A stretch of 64,000 nucleotides of DNA from Elysia crispata. Taxonomy: Eukaryota; Mollusca; Gastropoda; Plakobranchidae. The stretch spans positions 1 to 64,000 of the forward strand of contig JAWDGP010005809.1 in the NCBI GenBank assembly GCA_033675545.1, given 5' to 3'. The notes under the pieces are model-generated. The model saw nothing but the letters and a program-made list of their open reading frames with translations. It did no database searches and was not told the DNA's origin. Shown piece after piece: positions 1 through 53,760 of this stretch (position 1 is its first letter; each line of letters opens with the position of its first letter). The position numbers and the translations under genes were made by a program.

Positions 1-17
1 GCAGCAGCAGCAGCTGT

Positions 18-78
<61 letters not shown>

Positions 79-79
79 C
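1..79. repeat. (GCA)n then (GTA)n microsatellite at window edge
   Basis: GCA trinucleotides with one interruption near base 15, turning into about four GTA units. It is cut by the window edge, so the full length is unknown and a coding polyglutamine tract cannot be excluded. Confidence 0.9.
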
Positions 80-228
80 AGAATATCTAAACACAAACTG
101 TGAGAGAAAATCATTCGTTTATGCATTCGTTTTCAAGGGAAATTTGAGCAATAAAAGTGGTGCGTTTTTACTGCTAGCTAGAAATATATCATTGTCAAAT
201 TTCTATTATCTCATTGTATATATATATT

Positions 229-1789
<1,561 letters not shown>

Positions 1790-2365
1790 CTTACAGACTT
1801 TATAGTGTATCAGACAGTTAACTAGAGGAGAAAAGTCACAGATTTTGCAGTGTATCAAACAATCAGCGAGAGGACACAACTCCCACTGACTTTGCAGTGT
1901 ATCAAACAATCAGCTAGAGGACACAACTCCCACAGACTTTGCAGTGTATCAAACAGTCAGCTACGGGACACAACTCCCACAGTCTTTGCAGTGTATCAAA
2001 CAGTCAGCTAGAGGACACAACTCCCACAGTCTTTGCAGTGTATCAAACAGTCAGCTAGAGGACACAACTCCCACAGACTTTGCAGTGTATCAAACAGTCA
2101 GCTACGGGACACAACTCCCACAGACTTTGCAGTGTATCAAACAGTCAGCTAGAGGACACAACTCCCACAGTCTTTGCAGTGTATCAAACAGTCAGCTACG
2201 GGACACAACTCCCACAGTCTTTGCAGTGTATCAAACAGTCAGCTAGAGGACACAACTCCCACAGACTTTGAAGTGTATCAGTCAAGTGGAGGACAAAATG
2301 CCCTCAAATTTTGTAGTAGATCAAACAGTCAGCTAGGGGAGACATTACCTAAGACTTTAAAACAT
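1790..2365. repeat. 47-bp tandem array, about 12 copies
   Basis: The unit contains GCAGTGTATCAAACAGTCAG and ends CACAACTCCCACAG(A/T)CTTT. The period of 47 bp is exact in the centre (for example 1941 to 1988), with degenerate copies at both ends. Two variants (AGAGGAC and ACGGGAC) are interspersed. As 47 is not a multiple of 3, open frames across it are spurious. Confidence 0.93.
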
Positions 2366-3840
2366 GCACACATAAAAAGTAGAATTAAAGAAATGCAGTA
2401 ACTTAAGCTCTCTGAGTAATCAATGTATAGAGAAATGCACGGTATAATCTTGAGTTTTACCTTCTTACTAGGGAACAAAGTTTTTTTTCTGTATTTTTTT
2501 TTTAATAAGTAAATTTAATGTAGAAGTAATCCCAGCTGGTAATATTGGTGTAAAGCTAAGCAAATCAGTTTTAAAAATATGTAATTTCATTATAGTCCCA
2601 AAAGTGATAAATGAATTCAAAAGTTTTAAAACTGATATTGTAAAAGAGAAGTTAAGAGAAACCTTGACTTCAGAAAACTAGGTAAGACACAAATATTGAC
2701 TCTTAGTTAAAATGATAAACGTGTGGACTAGGATGTGACAAGCTGAACACAATTCTTACTGAAAAATAAAACCAACTCTAATCGTTTTCTACAGTGAAAC
2801 AATTGATATACGGATAGAAATATTATTGTCAATGTCTGATGCTTGAACCAAAAATATTTGGACCTACTCTATCCCATAATTTGACTGGTTAGTAACTTGT
2901 TATGCCATCTATATTATTTTGCAATGATGTAAAATGTATACACAGACAAAATTACATAACTAGAAAAGTCCATCTTTTTTTTATTTTTGCAGAGCTCTTT
3001 TACATTTTGAATAGCTCTCTTACTGAAATTAAAAATAGCCCACTTCAATAACATGTAAAGTAATGTAAAGTACCAGTTCACTTTGACAATAACTTTGATC
3101 AAATCAAAACTAAGACTGAGCAGTTTCATTTATTTATAAGCTGTAAAGCTGTAAAGCTTGTTCATCTTGAACAAGTTCAGACATTGTGCAGATGGAAGTT
3201 TACAACTTGTGCAGTAATCTACCATTTTTTGCAAGAGTAAACACAATAATTATTGTCTTCAGATGAAACAAAAATAAATTTTCCCGACACAAGGAGATGG
3301 GATTTTAAAAGAATATTGGAACAAGGAATTAGTTTCAGAGTGGCATCCCATACAAATTAAAATAAATTTTGTTCTTATATTATAATTATTTCCATTTCAA
3401 AGATGTCTAGTGAAATAATATTAAACATTCTTGCTATTCCATTTTCATATAATAAAAAAGATCTGGGCTACAGCAGAACTTAACGTAGTGAAATATCTGG
3501 CTATAAAAAGAGTTTCTCTTTCATTTGTTCGCTTGGGCAACATAAACTCACAACTTCATAGTGTATGACAAGAAGTCGCTTTGTATCTCATCAAGGATTT
3601 TTAAAAAGAGCAGACATAATTGTGTGATTAGCAAAAAAGGTTTTAGAGAAACCATCACAGAGAAGTTTGCTTTTCTTCATTAATCAATACTACTGCAACA
3701 AGCTGACTTCTCAGTTCTATTCTCCACGCAATTAGTAAAAACCAGGATTTCCTTATATATTTATGACAGATTTCGCGACGAGGTTATCAAACTTTAAAGT
3801 GTTTTTAATTTACTCTATTTCTTCCCATCAGCATATTAGG
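2366..3840. other. AT-rich non-coding stretch, possible 3' flank of the stress-protein gene
   Basis: No gene recognised. On the minus strand an AATAAA (TTTATT on +, at 3129-3134) is a possible but unproven polyadenylation signal about 1.2 kb after the stress-protein stop. Confidence 0.45.
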
Positions 3841-4345
3841 GCACCAAGTGAGTCTTCCACCAATTTGTAATTAGACAGAAAGAGTTCCATGTGTATACAG
3901 TAATCTGCTTGTCTACAGCCTCTGATAAAACTAACAACAACCGTGTAGTACAAAGTTGAATAATGAGGAAAAACAACCATCTTACTACAAGTGTTTAAGT
4001 TGAACAATGAGGGAAAAAAACTGTTTGAGATGAGTCCTGAGTCTTTAAACAATTTGTAATTAGACAGAAAGAGTTCCATATGTATATAGTAAACCACTTG
4101 TCTACAGCCTCTGATATATCTGAGAACAACCATGTACTACAACTGTTAAAGTTGAATAATGAGGAAAAAAAAAACTGTTTGAAATGAGTCTTGAATCTTT
4201 AACCAATTTGTAATTAGACAGAAAGAGTTCCATGTGTATACAGTAAACTACTTGTCTATAGCCTCTGACATATCTGACAACAACCATGTACTACAACTGT
4301 TAAAGTTGAATAATGAGGAAAAAAAAAACTGTTTGAGAAGAGTCC
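3841..4345. repeat. Three-copy tandem repeat in the 3' flank or UTR of the stress-protein gene
   Basis: Copies start at CAATTTGTAATTAGACAGAA at 3861, 4050 and 4204, so the spacings are 189 and 154 bp. The first copy is longer because of an internal duplication of the AAGTTGAA(C/T)AATGAGG segment. The array ends about 10 bp from the stop codon, so it probably lies in the 3' UTR. Confidence 0.88.
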
Positions 4346-4353
4346 TGACAGAC

Positions 4354-18921
<14,568 letters not shown>

Positions 18922-19230
18922 GTTGATATGGGTCGGTAACAACTAACAACTAAACAACTAGAATCAACTTAAAAAATCTTCAAGTCAAAGTCAAGAAATG
19001 GAACAACACAGAGTAGATCTACAGCGTGAATAAAAATGATGTCTTTTGCCTAGTCCACACGGACAACAATGGTTAATCTACAATGCGCATCCACCAAACG
19101 TCCAAATGACACGGGAAAAGGCGAAGGCGTTTTCCTCACTCTGCTAAACTGCTAGGTTAGCACGCACGCCGCGCTATTGTGTTTACTGGTTACATAAACC
19201 GCGTCGAAATGACGTCGATTTTGTAGGAAG
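18922..19230 (-). promoter_or_regulatory. Probable promoter region of the stress-protein gene
   Basis: The stretch upstream of the ATG contains a GC-richer patch at about 19140-19215 with CGCGCTATTGTG, ACCGCG and ATGACGTCG, the last a near match to a CRE/ATF site. No TATA box at a convincing distance was identified. Low confidence. Confidence 0.3.
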
Positions 19231-20082
19231 TTGGAACAATGCACAGGTGCAGAAATGCCCCTGACTCTTAAAATAATCTCGCAAACAAAAGACAGACATG
19301 TATCCCTGACCTTGGCCAATGACCGCTGTGGTCACGAAAAAATTAGGTCACAGTAAGGAAACAAGGGAAGTAAATTTATGTATCCTATGGAGATTGTTTA
19401 CACTTTTTAAAGTTATACACCTTGATATATGAAGATGAGCTACATTACTAGCATAACGACCATGTGCGTACTTAGACAATTCACTGCAGAGATAAGTTTG
19501 ATAAACTTTGCAGTTACAGTAAAAGTAAGCCAAAAAATTGAACCAAGACCTCGAAACAGTCAGTAACTAAAAAATTTGACTTCTGTTAAGGGAAGTAATC
19601 CAAATGACTATCAATGCGAATAAAATTTACGGGTTACTTCACATAGACCATTTTTCGCATTCAAGCTGGGGCGAATGGGCGAAAATTTGACGGAGGAAAT
19701 CGGCCGTTACGTATTCAAGTGGTGACCTGCTTTTCCATAAAATTATTACTCTTAGTATTGGATCAACATTTTGTCATGTTAATTTAAAAGATGAGATGAT
19801 ATAAATCGGGCTTTTAGTTTACAAGACCTCATGACACCACACAGTGGCTTGCTAAATGTTAGGCTACTCGTCGCAATATCTCCACTACAATTTTGAATGA
19901 AAGGATTTTCCGATGCCCCCTTCACTGAGTGGACTGCTGGTGTAAAGAACAACAAGAAACGTGGACGGAGGCAGCCCAAGTTAATTTCTTATTTATTTAT
20001 GGATATACTTGACCTCTCGCCTCAAATAATAACTTTAATTATTTTCCTTACAGATAATTGATCACCTGTTGACGGCTGTCCA

Positions 20083-20083
<1 letters not shown>

Positions 20084-20154
<71 letters not shown>
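20084..20154. repeat. (TC)n microsatellite
   Basis: About 70 bp of pure TC. Confidence 0.97.
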
Positions 20155-20157
<3 letters not shown>

Positions 20158-20587
20158 CTGCTGATTTCGTATATGATATATGCAATTTGGTTGAATTGAC
20201 AACTGTGACCAGATTATGATGTGTTAAAACCTTAGGTATGTTTGCACAAAAAAAAAATCAAGCGAAATGACCCAACTATGTGAACTCTAATTATAAAAGT
20301 TTTGCTTTATGCGAGATTTGGATTGATCCATTAGTTGCTTGATATAGTCCATTCACAGGCCTGGTATTTTCTGCAAAAATCAAAAATACTGTATGACTGC
20401 TGGTTACATCGTTCTCAGATGTCCTAGAAGCGACTCAAATTTTTCATTTTATTTTTAATGACGTAAAAATGAATGGAAATAAAATGAGTGATGAAGCTCT
20501 ATGGAACGGCCATCTAGAGTGTGAGGGATGATAACTGGGCAACAAAGATGAACACAGCAGAAGGCATCGAAAGATTTTGGGGAGGCA

Positions 20588-20608
20588 GGATGAGAGAGAG
20601 AGGGACAG

Positions 20609-20669
<61 letters not shown>
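20588..20669. repeat. (AG)n microsatellite
   Basis: Pure AG core from about 20610, with a degenerate left edge. Confidence 0.96.
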
Positions 20670-20672
<3 letters not shown>

Positions 20673-20769
20673 GTGTGTCTATATGTATTCTATTCTTATA
20701 AAACTTTGCAATAATCTAGATTTGAACTATGGACCGTTAAATGTACCAAGACGTTCACAAAAAAAATAA

Positions 20770-20820
20770 AATAAAAATTATATATATAATATATATATAT
20801 ATAAATATATATATAAAAAT
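20770..20820. repeat. (TA)n low-complexity tract
   Basis: Interrupted TA dinucleotides. Confidence 0.85.
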
Positions 20821-23800
20821 TTTTTTCTGTTAACATTCAATTGACATACATACAGGTATCTGCATGTGAATTTAGTTTAGTGGTCGCTGAAGGGACTCGT
20901 GTGACCATGAGTTCCCACACCATTGATTGCCAAGTTACAGGCTTCATCTTTTCGGTCCCATCATGCCCAACTAAGGCTATGTTTGACAAGCAAGAAGGCC
21001 TAAAATGACTGAGTAGTGGACACGCTTTATCAAACAACACTCTTCATATCCTATAAAATGGATTTTCAGACATCCATCTCCACTTTAAGTAATGACAAAT
21101 GGAGTTTCATTATCCTCTGTTTTTTGTTGTTTTAAATCAGTCTTTAAGACTGAAACGAATATGTTGCAAAAAACAAAAGAAAGAAAGAAATGAGAAATTC
21201 ATGTGGAAGTTTAATGTTCCAAAAGATTATTAACGGTGCAAAGATGATTAATGCCCCTCAAGATTTAGCACAAGGTTGTGTGCCATCCCAATCAATTTGA
21301 TCACTGCACATGTTGAAATGAATCAAGCCTAAGAGATTTATAAGCATTTAATGCACCCCATATTTTATGAACAGTCTCAGAAATTTTAACGCTCTTCATA
21401 AGTATAGATTTTGAAGGATTTACAAGCAACACATAGATAACCTGAAGTGCGAGACTGAAAGAGCTGATATATAGAGCTCCTATCATCACATCTTAATAAC
21501 TGTACATGAACAGCCTGATAAACTGACCATGTTTCCACAATATGCATATGTAAGTCAGCAGTTAGGAGGTCCTGCTCCAGTCTGTTAACTTTCATTAAAA
21601 ACTGCTTCAAAATAATAAGCATGCAGCGAATATCCTGGAAAGTGGAATTCACTTTCCTTCATTTTCACAGAATGATGTCACAACAAATCTTGATACATTG
21701 TACAGCAACATAGAGAAAGAGAAAGGAAGACTGGTATGCAAAGCAAACATAATTTTTATTTGGATTGTTATATCGTGACACAGGGTGAAGGAGCTTCATC
21801 GCTCTGTTCAGGTCATGTGCTTGCATAACATTGACATGCATGGCAGATATATGTGATGAAAACACGGCTCGACTGGTCAGTAGACAGGGATAAATTTAGT
21901 AACATTACAATACAGCATGCCGTGCCGGCTGATACGACATACTTACTAGCTTTATTAACCACATATCAAATATTTGATTCTCTATGCATATTTTATTTTC
22001 TTTCAATTGAGTAGCGTATAGGAAAAATTTTCTCATGCTGCCGATCCAAACAGAACCCATAAGTTTAATAACCTTTTCACCTTAATTTTTTTTTCTTCTT
22101 TGCCCTATCCACCTTAAATGTTTAATAATCCAAACAAAAACAGCAGAAATGAAGAAAAGAGTAAACACTCTCAATATGTTTTCAATACCGTATAAAAATA
22201 CCAAAGCAACATAGTAACACATCAATTGAAATAGCATTAAGGGGTTTGCCCTGCTGGGACTTGCTCTCTCAAGTAAGCTAAACTTAAGGAATGAAAAGCT
22301 AAGGGTATTTTAGTGGCAGAAAAAAAAAACTTGCAAGCTAATTGAGAAACCAAAAAGCAAATGCATTCAAGTCATCTTTACCAAGTCCCTAGATCCCTAT
22401 GGTATATTTCTATATAAATGCATTATCTTATAGCTATAGAATCATATAAAATTAGAAATGTATGAAGCAATATGCACAAAAATCTCAACACAAGGATTCA
22501 ATGACTCTTAAGGAACTGAAGGCAATAAAAATGAAAATGAGAATAAATCTCTCCATTTATACAATGCTGGTTTTAGTTACTTCCCTTTCTTACAAAAATA
22601 GCTTTACAGATGGTTTTAAGTTTCTGTGTCTGACAGGTTAATGAAATCCAATGAAGGCATCATAAAAACAGACAAGCTTGCTTGGGCCTAGTGTTCTCAG
22701 CCAATCTGTTCTGCACCTGTTTAAACATCTGTTCTCCATTAAAGACAAGTTTGGGTCTATGGGATTATTACCCATTCATAAACTGGCCTGAGAGACAAAA
22801 ACACTTCACCTTTTTTACACTTCAGAACTGACTGACAAACCCCTAGTACACCTGGTCCTCAGATTTCTAATTAAAAATAAAATGCGCATAAAAATCATGA
22901 AAAACTGATCAGAAAAAAATTTTTAGATGTAGAGTGATTTTCGAATCACCCTTTTATTTCCTCTAAATGTTTTAATATTTGCAACAAAACAAAACAAAAC
23001 AAAAAAAAAAAACTGATTCAGATCAAGATGCTGGTTAGCGGTACTTAAGGTGAGTCAAGGGCTTACACAATTGATAAAAACAGCAGATGATATTCCCAAT
23101 AAGGTTAACTGCTAGGAGCAGCTACATGCATGCCATTTGGGGAGTTTTATGGTGAGATTAAAAATAATCTTTCCCCAAACTGAAGTTACCAGTAGATAAT
23201 ACTTTGGTAATATGCAACAGCAAAACTGTACTTCTCTATCCTCCTCTCAGTTCATGATTCTGCAGTTATACGAACCAGGCCCAGTCCTCCATTCCCCCCT
23301 CCCCCCAAATTTACCACAGAGATGTTCTATACAACAGACAATGGGTAAGCTTACTTCTATACGTACTTCTTTGCAGTGAAAACAATGCATCTCTACATTC
23401 TACTTCTCAAAAAAAATATCCCTGCTGATATTTTAGTCTTTATGCCTATCCAACAAAGCATAGAGCTCAGAGTATTTAGCAAGATGAGTTTAACTTACTG
23501 TTGAGAATCAAACAGCTCCCACATGCTATGTTTTTATCTCTTTATAAATTTCTTTACCTCTGTAGGGTGAAAAAAATAATTAGAAAATCAATTTTTTTTC
23601 AAATCCCACCCAAAAAAAAAACATTACAAAATCAAGTTTTATAAACCTCACCCAAAAACATTAGAAAATTATTTTTTTTAAACTAGGACTGTAGGAACAG
23701 CAAAAATTGAAAAAAACCAACATGTTATATAGACTTCAAATGTTCAATGTCGCTTAAAAAGGCTCTGTAAGTACCAAAGAAATTTATATAGTGAACCTCA

Positions 23801-25654
23801 AACTCATTATAACTTGGCTTCCAACAAATAAAAATCCATAATTTTTTGTTCTTTAACTGCAATAAAGTCTTTAATTGAATTAACCGACCACAGAAGGAAG
23901 CTCCGGTCGAAAGGATAAACTCAGAATCTTCGACTTTCTTCTATGAGGCAATATTTTATCTAGACTGATCCTGGTAGAAAGAGATTTATTTGCAAACAAG
24001 GTTGGAACCAGAGGTTGGGAAAAAAAAAACCTTGTGCTACTTTTACTAATCAATCTTCCAAAGTAAGCATGCACCTAACGGATACACATGCAACATAAAC
24101 AAACCAGGATTCTGTTAACTTAGTGTTACAAGTAGGAATAACATGCTATAGACGCTATCTTTTAAAGAAAGTAAGAAATTAATGCGGTGAAAATATTAAA
24201 GAAAAGAAACAAAGAACTAGCCTATCTGCTGCCCATCTTGTTTAAAAACAGTCTCCTCAAACTCAATAAAAATACTTTTATGACATTGAGGTTTTTTTTT
24301 TTAATTTTTCATAAGAGATTTACATTTCAGAGCTTTGGTTGGCCCAAATTTTCTGATTGTTTAAAGAAAAAAAAAAACATCTGGTAAAACTGAAGCTGGT
24401 TCCACCACTGTTACAAAGTACTTCTGAGATTTAATTCCAATGGCTGGAAAAAACTTGTATCCAAATAACTTTTAAACTAAACCAAGCTCATTCATAGAAT
24501 TCTAGATGCATTACAAGGCCCTGATAGCAACCATTTCTGGGCCATTCTCTCTTGATTTTTTTTTCATTATTACTATTATTATAAAAGTTGGTGTGTAAGT
24601 GATAATTCTAGGCACTCCCTTGATTAAAACATTCCCACAGAATGGTAGGGTAAATTAACAAGTCAACACTGAAAATTGTACCTGAAAGGATGTCATACTA
24701 ATGTAACTGGTGAGCAAGCTACCTACATGTTGATGGTAAGTAGATAAAAAAAAAATATCAAAGTCATCACAAAAATGCATTCTAAGTACAAATAGGTATT
24801 TCATGAACATTCTCAGAAAGTTCTGTTGAATCAAAAACCAGTCTACGTCTTGCAAAGCCTTCGTTAGAATAGCCCATGCCCACCTTACAAAAATGAGAAG
24901 GGGAAAAAAATTAAAAAATTGCATGTTACACGGTGTAGTAATCAACATTTAAGTCCACCACATAAGGTGAATTTGTTTCACATCATAGTAGAAGGATGGT
25001 AAAAAGAAAGTAATTACAATGCATATGAATGTCCGTATGTTTTGTGGGAGAGGTTGGTTTATTCACAGATGTATGACTTCAATGTAACAATTTCCCATTA
25101 TTGCTTGTTAGCTGTGTATGGCAACATGGGAAGTACTTGTGGCTTAGGTTGTGCCTCAAGCACCTGCTTCTTCATGCATGAATCCCAAGAATTGGAACCT
25201 AGGCCTTCAAGCCAATTAAGTTCCTTGCTTGCCCGTCCACTTCAATCATTTCACTTCCAAAGTTAAGAGACTAATGGAGTCTTCCCAGTCGCGACAGGCA
25301 GATGTAGGAAAAAGCTCTAACCTATTCTTATTGCCCTTCTACCCAGATTGTAGCTTTCTCTCTCTCTCTATTTATGTTAAATACCATGAGATCATAGTTT
25401 GCATCAGTCTCACAACACACAAATTTGGTCCATGTGTGAAACACAAACAAGAAATCCTTTAAATAGATTTAAGAATGCCAACATATTTATTGTATGAGAT
25501 GTGATGTCTTTATAAAGCCCATCAACACAGATATATAATACAAAGATCAAACATTTGGTGTGCAAGCCTTAGTAATACCCTCTTCATACATCATTAAATC
25601 AAGTACCATATTTAAAAACTTAGAATACATAATAATAAATATATAATATATAAT

Positions 25655-25700
25655 AAGTGTGTGTGTATATATATATATATATATATGTGCACACACTTAT
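25655..25700. repeat. (GT)n(TA)n tract ending in GTGCACACAC
   Basis: GTGTGTG, then TATATA, then GTGCACACAC, so the whole tract is nearly self-complementary and could extrude as a hairpin. Confidence 0.85.
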
Positions 25701-27140
25701 CTACTGTTTTGGTTTTGGTTTAAAAAAAAAAAATGAGAATATTTGTGAAGAAATGTACACATACACATTTTCTATAAACTTTCTGTTCTATGGGGACTAT
25801 AAAAAAGAAACAGACAATACTGACATTTTTCTTTCCCTCAAATGCAACATAACCAAGTTTAAATAAACCTGTATATATGTTATATAAATCAAGCTTTGCC
25901 TTTCTCCTGGCTAGCTGGACAAATTTGCTGCAGCATCAACTTGATTCCAAATGCTGGAATCTTGGCCAGTTTTAAAAAGTTGTCAAAAAGTCATTTCTCC
26001 ATCAATGTGTTAATGACATTCATCCATTATTTTAAACTAAATTTCACCATTTGCAGATCTGGTACCATGTATCCAGGATTGACAGAGAAACATTGGAAAT
26101 ATTTTCATACAATACTGGTTGGCATGTTTATTCTAGGTGAAAATTTGCAATAATTTTTTTTTTTTTGGTTTTGATGAGTTAACAGGGGCAATCTAAAATT
26201 CCTCATCATTCCCTGAACATTAGAACATATTGCTTTTCTTTGTATTTAATATTCTATACAAGGCTAGATACAACATTAATTACTCTATGTACAATGCCCA
26301 GATCTGACCAGCTGTTTCTCTGCCTATCCTTGTTGAAACTTCTTGCCCATAGCAGAGTACAATGACATGTTGAAACTTGAATTCTGCCCGTCTATTTTAT
26401 CTACATTTATACCAAACTGTTGTAAGAAAATAAACACTTCAACCATCTACTCGGATAAAACAAAACAAATAAACAGCTTTGAAACACTGAATAAAATCTT
26501 ATCATACAAAAGGGCCATCTGTTCCTAGCAATTAATGTGTTACTTATAATATAAATTACTCACAACTTAATAGCTAAGACAAAGTTAAGATATAAATAGT
26601 TACTATTAAACAATAAAAAGTCAAGTTTTATGTGTTGATATTTGTAGACCTAGTCTTGCAACATGAAATCATCGAGGGCTGGATAAAATATTGAAGTGTG
26701 CATGTAGACCAACGTTACCTTTTCCTCTCCGATGAACTAAATTGACTACAAACTGTCAAAAATGTTTTCCACGAGGAAAATTGCATCTCTTTTTCTAGTC
26801 ATATATCTGACTCTTTGAAGAAGGAAAAACAAATCTGACAAATAAATTCCTTTTCTCTTCGAGACAGCAGCATTGAAGAATAAAAGGGAAAAAAGGAAAC
26901 TTAATAAAAATGATCAGGAGCAATAACAAATTACGATTTCTTGGTTTCAACAGAATGTGATTTTTTTTCATAGAAAATATATTCACAGCACAACCAGTCC
27001 CCTCTGTCACAGTGGAAAGTCCCATTCCTTTTATAGCCGTCTTCTTTTCATAAGGAGGAAAAAATTTACATACGATCTTTCTTCAGGAAGGGAAACATCG
27101 GCAACATATTGACAGCATGCTAGCTTCAGGGGGCGGCTGG

Positions 27141-51960
<24,820 letters not shown>

Positions 51961-52060
51961 CTTGTGTTTTTCTACATTTGGAACAGCAAAGCGCATGCGT
52001 ATTTGTTGCTTAGTTGCATTCTGGGAAATAACTTCCAGAATTTTATTGCACGGGAAGTGA
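51961..52060 (-). promoter_or_regulatory. Probable SRPK promoter and 5' UTR region
   Basis: Upstream of the SRPK ATG lies GCGCATGCGT (51991-52000), close to the NRF1 palindrome, and TTGCATTCTGGGAAATA (about 52014-52030), which resembles ZNF143-type promoter elements on the other strand. No TATA box is obvious. This fits a housekeeping-type promoter but is motif-level evidence only. Confidence 0.4.
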
Positions 52061-53006
52061 CTCTGATATATCTATGATAATAAGCTTTATTTCGTTAAGT
52101 ATTGACTCCCTTCTTTAGTATTGTTTGCTTGGTTTTTTTTTTTTTCTTTTTCTTTGTTTTTATGGGTCTCAAAATTATCTGTGTTTGTCATTTCTGCTCT
52201 CCATATTGTTGCAAATGAAGCATCATTTCATTCCCTCGAAAAGAATCTGCTATAAAAATGGAAATTCATGATTTTTTTTTTTTAATTTAAGCTTTTATTG
52301 TTGTTTCAAAACTTTCGTAGGCCGTCTATCAGCTGCATAGAACTTGAATGGAAAAAACTCTACTGAATTAATAGTCTTTGTAGAAAAGATGTTTCTATAA
52401 TGATTGTACTTACATCAGAGTAAAGCAATCTACTGTCACTAATTTTTTTTTTTTTAATCAATAAGTTCTCTTCATAAGAGAGCTTTTAGAATCGTTGCAA
52501 GACATAAAATGTGAGTATTTTGGATTTCAAGATATGTTTTCTTTCAATTCTCAAATGAATCTTCACCTATCACTTCTAATTCGCAGGTCAGTTCGCAAAG
52601 AAACGTCTGTTTCCATACATCGGAAATCAAAAGTCACAGTTTTTTGGTTAAAAAAAAAAAACGATAAAAATTGCCGCTGAAAAGCTGAAAACAAATTTTT
52701 GGCTATAATTTTTTGGATATCCTTCCCAATAAGTTCTGTGTTGTATTTTTTTTTTGTTGTTGTTGATGTTGCATCATGACGTTGGCGAATAATTTTGTCT
52801 TTCTACGTGTATCGATCCTTATTAACTCTCATAGTAATTGCCACTGTTTTCAGATTTGACCATGATTTTTGTACGATAAAGCATCTATTCCTTTGGATTC
52901 TTTTTGCTCAGTGTCCCTGCAGAAATTCCTGTGGCAATATCGCTCCACAACTAAACGCAAAAAAAAACTAAAAAAAAAGAATCTGATTTTCCCTAAAATT
53001 AATGTA

Positions 53007-53760
53007 GAGTACCGGTATGCAGTTCTGCAAGGTTTCAAAATTCATGTTTGTGAACGAAAATCAAATTCATTGCAAAATATGCTATTCAGTAATCGATTTC
53101 ACCGACACGGAGGTCTAGAGTGCATTGGCTACCGACCCGGAAAAAAATAGCGACAAGAGCTCGGCATATAAAGGAAATAAGATCTGAAAGAATATTGTCG
53201 GACTATCAGCTGAAACAATGGACTTAATCTTTCAAAGCTATAACGTAAACAATCTTGATACTTGGGTGCAAGGTCTATCCTAGAATGAAAGTCAAAGGAA
53301 GCTAAAAACAATAGAAATTTTATCTCAGAATTGAAGTTTATGTCTTGCAACGATTCTAGAAGCATTTTAAGTTTGTTTCTCCCTAAACTTTTTATTTGAT
53401 GAGTTTGCCCTCCAAAGACTCTGAGGCGTTATTCTGAGATTAAATTTTCTCTTGTTTTAAGCTTCCTTTGACTTTCATTCTAGCATAGACGTTGCACCCA
53501 AATATCAAGATTGTTTACGTCATAGCATTGGAAGATTATGTTCATTGTTTCAGCTGATAGTCCGACAATATTCTTTGAAATCTTATTTCAATTGTATGCC
53601 GAGCTCTTGCCGCTATTTTTTTTCCCGGGGCGGTAGCTACTGCACTCTAGACCTCCATGTCGTTGAAATCGATTACCGAACAGCATATTTTGCAGTGAAT
53701 CCGATTTTCGTTCTCAAACATTTGAAATTTGAAACCTTGCAGAACTGCATACCGGTACTC
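53007..53760. mobile_element. Long inverted-repeat (foldback-type) element flanked by TA, 754 bp
   Basis: The left arm (53007 to about 53335) begins GAGTACCGGTATGCAGTTCT and the right arm (about 53437 to 53760) is its reverse complement, with roughly 90% identity by eye. Both arms contain ATATTGTCGGACTATCAGCT, AGCTCGGCATA and AATGAAAGTCAAAGGAAGC. The spacer is about 100 bp. Immediately outside each end is TA, as expected for Tc1/mariner-type insertion. No transposase is encoded. An old inverted duplication is the alternative. Confidence 0.78.

Larger units (their letters stand above)
19231..27140. other. Intergenic region and unmapped SRPK 3' UTR
   Basis: AT-rich with no gene recognised on either strand. 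Minus-strand AATAAA motifs at 26132-26127 and 25491-25486 are possible SRPK polyadenylation signals, about 1.0 and 1.65 kb after the stop. The short open frames here lack splice context and similarity. Repeats within it are listed separately. Confidence 0.55.

Noticed and set aside
1944..2401. Overlapping plus-strand frames of 63-100 codons
   Set aside because: All are readings of the 47-bp array; the period is not a multiple of three, so the frame shifts each unit.
19779..19979. 66-codon minus-strand frame between the stress-protein gene and SRPK
   Set aside because: Reads somewhat like protein but shows no domain, start context or linked exon.
20000..27000. Autonomous retrotransposon (reverse transcriptase, integrase or long terminal repeats)
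   Set aside because: No such motifs or direct terminal repeats were seen here or elsewhere in the window.
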